From: Acinetobacter geminorum
Lineage (GTDB): Bacteria; Pseudomonadota; Gammaproteobacteria; Pseudomonadales; Moraxellaceae
Reading direction: 5' to 3'
Assembly (NCBI RefSeq): GCF_013009345.1
Contig: NZ_JABELE010000001.1
Span: 297,136 to 361,135, forward strand
DNA: 64,000 bases
In this document: one piece after another, positions 42,122 to 49,468 of the stretch
Layout: each line of letters opens with the position of its first letter
Position numbering within the stretch: the stretch's first letter is position 1
The notes under the pieces: model-generated
The model's input: only the letters and a program-made list of their open reading frames with translations
What the model was told of the DNA's origin: nothing
Databases searched by the model: none
Position numbers and translations under genes: made by a program

Positions 42122-43390
42122 TTAAGTTGAAGCTTTACGTTTCATTTGATCAAAGAAATCATCATTTGTTTTGGTTTCTTTCATACGGTCAAGTAAGAAT
42201 TCCATTGCTGCCAATTCATCCATAGGGTGAAGTAGCTTACGGAGGATCCATACTTTGCGTAATTTATCTTCATCCATTAAACGCTCTTCACGACGTGTGC
42301 CAGATTTTTTGATATTCATAGCAGGGAAGACGCGTTTTTCAGCAATACGGCGATCAAGCGTAATCTCTTGGTTACCTGTACCTTTGAATTCTTCATAAAT
42401 TACATCATCCATTTTACTGCCTGTTTCAATCAAAGCAGTAGAGATGATCGTAAGTGAACCACCTTCTTCGATATTACGTGCAGCACCGAAGAAACGTTTA
42501 GGGCGCTCTAATGCATGAGCGTCTACACCACCAGTTAACACTTTGCCTGATGATGGGATTACTGTGTTATAAGCACGTGCAAGACGAGTAATAGAGTCAA
42601 GAAGAATCACAACATCTTTTTTATGTTCAACAAGACGTTTAGCTTTTTCAATGACCATTTCTGCAACTTGTACATGGCGAGCTGGTGCTTCATCAAATGT
42701 TGAGGCAATAACTTCACCGCGAACAGTACGCTCCATTTCAGTTACTTCTTCTGGACGTTCGTCAATGAGTAGAACAATCAAGAATACTTCTGGATTGTTT
42801 CTAACAATCGATTGAGCAATATTTTGAAGTAACATTGTTTTACCCGCTTTCGGCGGTGCAACAATAATAGAACGTTGGCCTTTACCAATTGGCGCAACTA
42901 AATCAACGACACGAGCAGTTAAGTCTTCTGTCGTACCATTACCTAATTCCATAACCAATTGTTCGGTCGGGAAAAGGGGAGTTAAGTTTTCAAATAAAAT
43001 TTTATTACGAGAATTTTCTGGCGTGTCGTAGTTAATCTGGTTAACTTTGAGCAACGCAAAATAACGCTCACCTTCTTTTGGAGGGCGAATAGTACCTGTG
43101 ATGGTATCACCTGTACGCAAGTTAAAGCGTCGGATCTGTGAAGGACTCACATAAATATCATCCGGACCTGCTAAATACGAACCTGCGGCAGAACGCAAAA
43201 AACCAAAACCATCAGAGAGAATTTCGAGAACGCCATCACCAAAAATTTCTTCGCCATTCATCGCATGGCGTTTCAAAATGGCAAAGATAATATCTTGCTT
43301 TCTGTTACGAGCCATACCTTCCAGGCCCATAAATTCAGCAATTTTAATTAGTTCGCCGATTGGTTTTTTCTTGAGTTCAGTTAAATTCAT
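42122..43390 (-). CDS. rho: Transcription termination factor Rho
   Basis: Rho is a hexameric RNA helicase ending untranslated transcripts. The 422-residue protein has the N-terminal helical domain (MNLTELKKKPIGELIKIAEFMG), the cold-shock-like primary RNA site (GFGFLRSAAGSYLAGPDDIYVSP), Walker A in APPKAGKTMLLQNIA, Walker B VVILLDSITRLARAYN and the Q-loop VLTGGVDAHAL. Length equals that of E. coli (419). It lies behind trxA but is separated from it by a terminator and a 322-nt leader, so control may be independent; Rho autoregulation is known in E. coli. Confidence 0.97.
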   Translation of the reverse strand: MNLTELKKKPIGELIKIAEFMGLEGMARNRKQDIIFAILKRHAMNGEEIFGDGVLEILSDGFGFLRSAAGSYLAGPDDIYVSPSQIRRFNLRTGDTITGTIRPPKEGERYFALLKVNQINYDTPENSRNKILFENLTPLFPTEQLVMELGNGTTEDLTARVVDLVAPIGKGQRSIIVAPPKAGKTMLLQNIAQSIVRNNPEVFLIVLLIDERPEEVTEMERTVRGEVIASTFDEAPARHVQVAEMVIEKAKRLVEHKKDVVILLDSITRLARAYNTVIPSSGKVLTGGVDAHALERPKRFFGAARNIEEGGSLTIISTALIETGSKMDDVIYEEFKGTGNQEITLDRRIAEKRVFPAMNIKKSGTRREERLMDEDKLRKVWILRKLLHPMDELAAMEFLLDRMKETKTNDDFFDQMKRKAST

Positions 43391-43712
43391 AAGGGTCAGA
43401 ATTAGGAAAGAGTAGAGTGTGGTTTAAAAAGGAGAAAAATCGCTCGCATACAAAAAAGATTATCGCAATTGTATTTACACAATAACAATTCAGAAGTCTG
43501 ATTAATTGTTTCGAAGAGAAATGTGAAAAAACAATTTCTGTTGCCGAGTGGCGATCTTTATGTTTGTGTCTTGTAAGAAGCCGGACGAAGATGATTCCCT
43601 TCAGTGCCTCTTGAGCATGCAATATAAGCCAGCCTAGCTAATTTGTCAATTTATAGGCGAAAAAAATACGCTATAAAAAAGTATAGCGTATTTTCTTTTT
43701 TAGCATTTTGAC
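43391..43712. other. 322-nt rho leader region
   Basis: Between trxA and rho lie the trxA terminator (43661-43694) and a long untranslated stretch before rho. A minus-strand open frame in it (43377-43622) overlaps the rho start and does not look like a protein. Rho leaders in other species carry autoregulatory sites; none is clear here. Confidence 0.55.
43661..43694 (-). terminator. Terminator after trxA
   Basis: AAAATACGCTATA / TATAGCGTATTTT, a 12-13 bp stem with a short A-rich loop; T7 follows on the minus strand, 19 nt past the trxA stop. Confidence 0.85.
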
Positions 43713-44039
43713 TTAAACATTTTCATCAATAAAGCTAACAAGTTTAGAGCGAGGTACAGCACCAATTTGTTGAGCTACAACTTCACCATTTTTGAAAAGT
43801 AGTAAAGCAGGAATGTTACGGATGTTGTATTTCACTGCTGTATCTTCGCAAGAAGTCACATCAACTTTAACAATTTTTACTTTACCAGCATATTCACTTG
43901 ATAGGTCTTCAAGCACAGGCGCGATCGCTTTACAAGGTGCACACCATCCTGCCCAGAAGTCAACAAGTACAGGGGTTTCAGCATCTAAAACATCTGCTTG
44001 GAAGTTATCATCAGTTGTATTTACAATAGTCGCAGACAT
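43713..44039 (-). CDS. trxA: Thioredoxin (WCAPC active site)
   Basis: This cytoplasmic disulfide reductase has 108 residues and the thioredoxin fold: VLVDFWAGWCAPCKAIAPVLEDL, VKVDVTSCEDTAVKYNIRNIPALLLFKNGEVV (quoted in pieces) with the cis-Pro in NIPALL. The active site reads CAPC rather than the usual CGPC; an Ala between the Cys pair could shift redox potential or partner choice. The trxA-rho arrangement, divergent from ppx, is conserved in pseudomonads and relatives. Confidence 0.95.
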   Translation of the reverse strand: MSATIVNTTDDNFQADVLDAETPVLVDFWAGWCAPCKAIAPVLEDLSSEYAGKVKIVKVDVTSCEDTAVKYNIRNIPALLLFKNGEVVAQQIGAVPRSKLVSFIDENV

Positions 44040-44315
44040 GGTACGGCTCCAATTTTTAGAAAAAAGTGCTATTACAGGAGAAAATTATCTCTATAAGTAT
44101 TACATAGCTACTTAGTTCAATGTAAGGGTTTGATGCTATTATTCAAGGCTTAACTAAATTTGTCTAATGGATGCTCACGATATCCATCATCGACTTGTAC
44201 AATCAACTTATAAATAGAAAAATTTAAATGACAGCTAATTGTTGATGAAAATGGCTTTTCAATTGCATTCTTGTGAATTACTCTAGGCGTGAATTGTTAT
44301 GGGTTTAGTTCAATA

Positions 44316-45836
44316 ATGTCTGATTTTCTGATTGATGAAGAATTACTTGCCGCCATTGATATGGGGTCGAACAGTTTTCACCTTGCAATTGCACGGGTAG
44401 ATCATGGCGAAGTTAAAAAAGTTGCTTCGATGTCAGAAAAAGTACAGCTTGCAGCTGGTTTAGATGAGAATAAAAACCTAACAGAAGCCGCTCAGCAACG
44501 AGGCTTAGCCTGCTTGGCTCGTTTTGTGGGAAGATTAAGTTCTGTTCAACCGAATCGCTTACGAATTGTGGCGACCAATGCTTTGCGTCAGGCAAAAAAT
44601 GGTCATGAATTTATTCAAAAAGCAGCAGAAATTTTGCCTAAACCTATTGAAATTATTGCTGGGCGAGAAGAAGCGCGTCTGATTTATCTTGGCGTATCGC
44701 ATACCATGGCAAATGGTGGTCGACGTTTGGTTGTAGATATTGGTGGTGGTTCTACTGAGTTCATTATTGGTGAAGAGTTTGAACCTATTTACACTGAGTC
44801 ATTGCAAATGGGATGTGTGGCTTATACAAAAGCCTACTTTGCTGATGGCGAAATCACACAAAAAGCCTTTGATAAAGCAGTAGTTGCTGCGCGTAAAGAA
44901 CTTTCAGCTATTGCAACAACGTATAAAATGGAAGGTTGGGATACTGTCGTTGGTTCTAGTGGAACGATTAAAGCTTGCCGTCAAATTATGGTGAATATGG
45001 GCTTGAGCGATGAACAAGAAAACGTTACTCGAGAAGGTTTATATAAACTCAAAGATAAATTACTTAAGTTTAAAAATATTTCTGAAATTGATTTTGAAGG
45101 GTTAAGAGAAGATCGACGAGCAGTTTTGCCAGCCGGATTGGCAATTTTGTACGCAGTTTTCGAAGTTTTGGAAATTGATCGTTTGGCATATTCTGATGGT
45201 GCATTACGTGAAGGAGTCATGTATGACCTGTTAGGTCGTTTTAAACATGAAGATATCCGTGATCGCAGTGTACAGGCTTTAATGGGGCGTTATAACGCAG
45301 ATCCGAAACAGGCAGAACGAGTTGTAAATACAGCACAACAATTATTTGATGGTGTTGCAGATTCCCTTAATTTAACGAGTGAAGACAGTGACTTACTGCG
45401 TCGAGCCGCCTATTTGCATGAAATTGGTTTAGCAATTAGTCATGGTGGTTATCACCGTCATGGTGCTTATTTATTGCAGCATTCTGATATTCCGGGCTTC
45501 TCACAAATTGATCAAAATCACCTTTCACATTTGGTCGCTCACCACCGTCGTAAATTGCGAAATGATGTAAAAAATGAAATTTTGAAGGCTGGTGGTAATA
45601 AATTACTTTATCTATGTTTATTACTTCGCCTAGCAGTTTTACTCAACCATAGTCGAAGTGATCAGATGCTTCCTGCCATTGAACTGACCATCATAAATGA
45701 TCAACAATGGCAACTTAGTGTTTCTGGTGATGCCAAACAATGGCCATTGTTAGTTGCCGACTTGCATGATGAGCAAGAGCAGTTTAAGCATTGGGACATT
45801 GAATTGAATATTCAGTCGGAAAAATTTATCGATTAA
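44316..45836 (+). CDS. ppx: Exopolyphosphatase
   Basis: Ppx releases phosphate from polyphosphate ends, and the family also includes pppGpp phosphohydrolases (GppA). The protein has the ASKHA fold: AAIDMGSNSFHLAIARV, RIVATNALRQAKNG, IIAGREEARLIYLGV, VVDIGGGSTEFIIG, followed by a C-terminal HD-like domain (AAYLHEIGLAISHGGYHRHGAYLL). The ATG at 44316 gives 506 residues; a GTG at 44289 would add nine. It lies divergent from trxA, with accA 18 nt downstream. Confidence 0.92.
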   Translation: MSDFLIDEELLAAIDMGSNSFHLAIARVDHGEVKKVASMSEKVQLAAGLDENKNLTEAAQQRGLACLARFVGRLSSVQPNRLRIVATNALRQAKNGHEFIQKAAEILPKPIEIIAGREEARLIYLGVSHTMANGGRRLVVDIGGGSTEFIIGEEFEPIYTESLQMGCVAYTKAYFADGEITQKAFDKAVVAARKELSAIATTYKMEGWDTVVGSSGTIKACRQIMVNMGLSDEQENVTREGLYKLKDKLLKFKNISEIDFEGLREDRRAVLPAGLAILYAVFEVLEIDRLAYSDGALREGVMYDLLGRFKHEDIRDRSVQALMGRYNADPKQAERVVNTAQQLFDGVADSLNLTSEDSDLLRRAAYLHEIGLAISHGGYHRHGAYLLQHSDIPGFSQIDQNHLSHLVAHHRRKLRNDVKNEILKAGGNKLLYLCLLLRLAVLLNHSRSDQMLPAIELTIINDQQWQLSVSGDAKQWPLLVADLHDEQEQFKHWDIELNIQSEKFID

Positions 45837-45854
45837 AGGGATAATATTCGACCT

Positions 45855-46676
45855 ATGAAAAAAGCTACTCAGTCCAAAGCATGGACAACGGTTCAAATTG
45901 CACGTCATCCTGATCGTCCGCAGTTTCTAGATTATGTCGGTGAAATCTTTACAGAGTTTGATGCCTTGCATGGTGATCGTTTGTTTGGTGACGATGGTGC
46001 GATGGTAGGTGGTCTTGCTCGTTTTGATGGTCAGCCTGTAATGGTTATTGGCCAACACCGTGGTCGTAGTACCCGTGAAAAATTAAAGCACAACTTCGGT
46101 ATGGCTAATCCAGAAGGTTACCGTAAATCTCAACGCCTATTAGATATGGCTGAGCGCTTTAACCTTCCGGTCTTCACATTTATTGATACTATGGGTGCTT
46201 ATCCAGGTGTTGGTGCTGAAGAGCGTGGACAGGCTGAAGCAATTGCAACTAGCCTTGCTCAACTTTCAAGTTTGAAAGTTCCTGTTGTTGCAACAGTACT
46301 CGGTGAAGGCGGTTCTGGTGGTGCTTTAGGTATTGGTGTTGCTGACCGAGTAATTATGTTGTCACATAGTATTTATTCTGTGATTTCACCAGAAGGATGT
46401 GCATCTATTTTGTGGAAAACTGCTGAAAAAGCGGCTCAAGCAAGTGAAGCTTTAGGTTTGACAGCAGATAAATTACAATCTCTAGGTATTGTTGAATATG
46501 TAGTAGATGAAGGCGAAGGGGCTCATTTAGACCCTGAGCAAGTCATGCAAAATCTAAAAGTAGTTTTGAAGCAAGCTTTGGATGAGTTGCTACCAATGGA
46601 TGCAAATGAACGATGCGAAGCACGTTATCAACGTTTAATGAAGTTTGGCAGCGAAAATTTAGGCATTGCGTCTTAA
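45855..46676 (+). CDS. accA: Acetyl-CoA carboxylase carboxyltransferase alpha subunit
   Basis: AccA with AccD transfers the carboxyl group from biotin to acetyl-CoA in fatty-acid synthesis. The 273-residue protein has WTTVQIARHPDRPQFLDYV, GHQKGR-equivalent GQHRGRSTREKLKHNFGM, PVFTFIDTMGAYPGVGAEERGQ, and GEGGSGGALGIGVADRV with the oxyanion Gly pair. E. coli AccA is longer at the N-terminus (319). The last 64 nt overlap the start of tilS. Confidence 0.94.
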   Translation: MKKATQSKAWTTVQIARHPDRPQFLDYVGEIFTEFDALHGDRLFGDDGAMVGGLARFDGQPVMVIGQHRGRSTREKLKHNFGMANPEGYRKSQRLLDMAERFNLPVFTFIDTMGAYPGVGAEERGQAEAIATSLAQLSSLKVPVVATVLGEGGSGGALGIGVADRVIMLSHSIYSVISPEGCASILWKTAEKAAQASEALGLTADKLQSLGIVEYVVDEGEGAHLDPEQVMQNLKVVLKQALDELLPMDANERCEARYQRLMKFGSENLGIAS

Positions 46677-48013
46677 AACAGGCTCAAGAGTTTTCAGAAA
46701 ATAGTACTTTTCTTATTGGATGTAGTGGCGGCATGGATTCAATGCTGCTACTACATTTGATGTCTCAAATTTTCCCTCATAAGATCCGAGTAATTTATAT
46801 AGATCATCAACTGCAATCAAAAAGTGCAGAGTGGGGCGAACTCGTTGCTAAACAAGCGACTCGTTTAAATATTCCTTATACCATTCAAAAAGTTCAAGTT
46901 ACTGAGGGTAATTTGGAAGCTCAAGCACGTCAGGCACGTTATCACGCTTATCTACAACATTTGCAAGCCAACGAAATTTTAGTGCTCGCTCATCATCAGC
47001 AAGATCAGGCTGAAACGGTAATATTGCGTTTATTGTCAGGTGCAGGTGTTGATGGGCTTGCTGCTATGCAGTCTATTGATCATCGTGTAGATATGACAAT
47101 TTGGCGACCTTTTTTGGATTTAACCCGTGAGCAGATTGCCGAGTGGACTACTCAACTTGAGATTGAGTATGTAGTTGACCCTACAAATTATGATATTCAT
47201 TATGATCGGGCATGGTCGCGTGAAGAACTTTGGCCATTTTTACAAAAACGATTTCCAAAAATGCAGCAAGCACTTAGTCGTACTAGTTACTTGATGCAAG
47301 ATGCTTCTGAAATTTTAGAAGAAGTTTTAAAAGTTGATTTGCAAAATTGTGGTACGAAAGAATGTTTGGACTTAACTCAGCTATTAAAACTATCTTCTGC
47401 TCGACAGCGTCAATTACTTTCGGTTTGGATGAAAGGCGATGGGCAATATCGGCCCGCCTTTGAAATGGTTGAACGGTTAAAAAATGAAGTAATCGATTCC
47501 AAGTCTGATGCACAAGCAGCATTACACTGGAACCAGTTTTACTATGTCCGTTATCAACACCATCTTTATAGATTGAGTCGACAAGTTTTTCTTGCTGAAA
47601 AATTAAACCCAGTTGAAACCGAGACAGAGCATCATTTTCAACTAGGGGAAATAGTGGATTGCGCTTCAGGAAATTTTCAAATTACTCAAAAAAATATGGG
47701 TTTGGCTGCATTTCTATTAAATAAAAATTTAAAAATAATTCGACGCCAAGGTGGTGAAAAGGTCCATTTATATGGTCGTGTTGGGCAATGGCCATTAAAA
47801 AAAGCAATTCAAGAAGCACATATTTTGCCTTGGCTTCGTCATACAATTCAAATATTAGTCATAGATAATGTTATGCTTGGGGTTTTTACACCGAAAGGAT
47901 TTTGGTTGGCTCAGTCTCCGTATTGTGAGCAAGGAGGATGGCAACCAGATTTAATTTCTTATTCTTGTAATCTGGTAAATGGCGAAGATGGTTATGACAA
48001 GTGCAGTAAATAG
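46613..48013 (+). CDS. tilS: tRNA(Ile)-lysidine synthetase
   Basis: TilS makes lysidine at C34 of the minor tRNA-Ile so that it reads AUA. The 466-residue protein has the PP-loop FLIGCSGGMDSMLLLHLM, VIYIDHQLQ, ARYHAYLQHL, LAHHQQDQAETVILRLLSGAGVDGLAAM and the substrate-binding C-terminal domains (IIRRQGGEKVHLYGR). The start at 46613 lies within accA; the residues before the PP-loop (FNEVWQRKFRHCVLKQAQEF) look like the normal TilS lead-in, so the overlap appears real. The stop overlaps proC. Confidence 0.93.
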   Translation: MRSTLSTFNEVWQRKFRHCVLKQAQEFSENSTFLIGCSGGMDSMLLLHLMSQIFPHKIRVIYIDHQLQSKSAEWGELVAKQATRLNIPYTIQKVQVTEGNLEAQARQARYHAYLQHLQANEILVLAHHQQDQAETVILRLLSGAGVDGLAAMQSIDHRVDMTIWRPFLDLTREQIAEWTTQLEIEYVVDPTNYDIHYDRAWSREELWPFLQKRFPKMQQALSRTSYLMQDASEILEEVLKVDLQNCGTKECLDLTQLLKLSSARQRQLLSVWMKGDGQYRPAFEMVERLKNEVIDSKSDAQAALHWNQFYYVRYQHHLYRLSRQVFLAEKLNPVETETEHHFQLGEIVDCASGNFQITQKNMGLAAFLLNKNLKIIRRQGGEKVHLYGRVGQWPLKKAIQEAHILPWLRHTIQILVIDNVMLGVFTPKGFWLAQSPYCEQGGWQPDLISYSCNLVNGEDGYDKCSK

Positions 48014-48824
48014 TAATATCTGTTTTATTGGTGGTGGTAATATGGCCCAAGCTTTGATTGGCGGGCTCATTTCAAGAGGTTTACCGCCAACACGTATTAC
48101 CGTTTCAGATCCTGTTGAGCAAATACGTCAATTATTGCAAGAAAAAGAAGTCCATGTGACACAAGATAATCTAGCTGCAATTAAAAATGCTGATGTCGTT
48201 GTACTGGCAGTAAAACCACAAGTTTTGGCGACTGTTTTACGTCCTTTAAAAGGACTGTTATCAGATAAATTGGTTATTTCAATTATTGCTGGTGCTGAAA
48301 TCCAAACGATATCAAACTTAATTGATAGCAATCGAATTGTTCGAGTTATGCCAAATACGCCAGCTCTAGTTCAGACGGGTGCGCATGGTATCTATGCAAA
48401 TGATGTAGTAGGTACTTCGGATCGTGAATTAACAAGTCAGATTTTAGCAGCCACAGGCTTAACAATTTGGGTAAACTCCGAAGCTCAAATTGATGCGGTA
48501 ACAGCAGTTTCTGGCTCAGGTCCTGCATATTTCTTCTATCTCATGGAAAGTATGATCCGTGCGGGTAAAAATTTAGGACTTGATGAAAAAGTTGCAACTG
48601 CGTTGACTCTTCAAACGGCATTAGGTGCAGCTCAAATGGCAATTACGAGTTCAAATACTCCTTCTGAACTTCGTAAGAATGTGACATCGCCAAATGGCAC
48701 AACTCAAGCTGCACTTGAAGTTTTTGACCGTGCACAAATCTCCCAAAATATTCAATCTGCATTGGCTGCTGCACAGAAGCGTAGTCAAGAATTGGCTCAA
48801 GAATTGAGTGACAGTGCGAAATAG
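47994..48824 (+). CDS. proC: Pyrroline-5-carboxylate reductase
   Basis: ProC catalyses the last step of proline synthesis with NAD(P)H. The 276-residue protein has the N-terminal Rossmann loop ICFIGGGNMAQALIGGL, VVLAVKPQVL, RVMPNTPALV, and the family signature VTAVSGSGPAYFF and TSPNGTTQAAL. Two starts are possible (47979 and 47994); the latter fits family length. Either way it overlaps the tilS 3' end. yggT follows 21 nt downstream, a common pairing. Confidence 0.95.
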   Translation: MTSAVNSNICFIGGGNMAQALIGGLISRGLPPTRITVSDPVEQIRQLLQEKEVHVTQDNLAAIKNADVVVLAVKPQVLATVLRPLKGLLSDKLVISIIAGAEIQTISNLIDSNRIVRVMPNTPALVQTGAHGIYANDVVGTSDRELTSQILAATGLTIWVNSEAQIDAVTAVSGSGPAYFFYLMESMIRAGKNLGLDEKVATALTLQTALGAAQMAITSSNTPSELRKNVTSPNGTTQAALEVFDRAQISQNIQSALAAAQKRSQELAQELSDSAK

Positions 48825-48845
48825 CTTAAATAGGATAAGACAACT

Positions 48846-49415
48846 ATGGGTGCAAATTCTGCGCTAATTTTTGGAATTTTAATTAATGTCGCGATTTTAT
48901 TGGTCTTTTTCCGTTTTTTAATGCAATTGGCGGCAGTAAGTCCTTATAATCCTGTGGTTTTATCGACCGTAAAGGCGACTAAAATTGTTGATATTTTTGG
49001 CCGAATTTTTCCGACGGTCGCAAAAGGCCGATTTAATTTGGCTGCGTTGGTTCTTTTAATTACATTGTATTTACTGAAGATTTTCGGTGTGATGTATCTT
49101 TCTGGCTCTATGCCAAATAGTCCGATTCATTTACTAATTCTGACATTTGTAACCATGATTCAGGACCTGATTCGTTTCTGCCGTTATTTAATTTTCGCAA
49201 CAATCATTTTGAGTTGGGTGGTCATGTTCACTCAATCGCGTTCACCTTATATTGAAGTGATTCAAGATTTAGCTGAACCATTACTCGCACCATTCCGTCG
49301 TTTATTGCCTAATATGGGAATGATTGACTTATCTCCAATTTTGGCCTTTTTAGCGCTTTATATTGCCGAGATCTTAATGAATGAAGTTGCAAAAGTTCTT
49401 TTAACAGGACTTTAA
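48846..49415 (+). CDS. yggT: YggT family integral membrane protein
   Basis: This 189-residue protein has four membrane segments in two repeated halves, each ending in a conserved YGGT-like motif (here VSPYNPVVLSTVKATKIVDIFGRIFP and QSRSPYIEVIQDLAEPLLAPFRRLLPNMGMIDLSPILAFLAL, cited in parts). The family is linked to osmotic stress and septum functions in some bacteria, but its biochemical role is unknown. It sits behind proC as in E. coli and is followed by a terminator. Confidence 0.9.
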   Translation: MGANSALIFGILINVAILLVFFRFLMQLAAVSPYNPVVLSTVKATKIVDIFGRIFPTVAKGRFNLAALVLLITLYLLKIFGVMYLSGSMPNSPIHLLILTFVTMIQDLIRFCRYLIFATIILSWVVMFTQSRSPYIEVIQDLAEPLLAPFRRLLPNMGMIDLSPILAFLALYIAEILMNEVAKVLLTGL

Positions 49416-49426
49416 GTTAACGCAAT

Positions 49427-49457
49427 AAAAAAGGGCTGTTAATACAGCCCTTTTTTT
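49427..49457. terminator. Bidirectional terminator between yggT and polA
   Basis: AGGGCTGT-taat-ACAGCCCT with flanking A6 and T7 lies between convergent genes. Confidence 0.88.
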
Positions 49458-49468
49458 ATTTCTACTAA

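Noticed and set aside
43377..43622. 81-residue minus-strand frame in the rho leader
   Set aside because: It overlaps the rho start in another frame and has no ribosome-binding site or recognisable features; not counted as a leader peptide.
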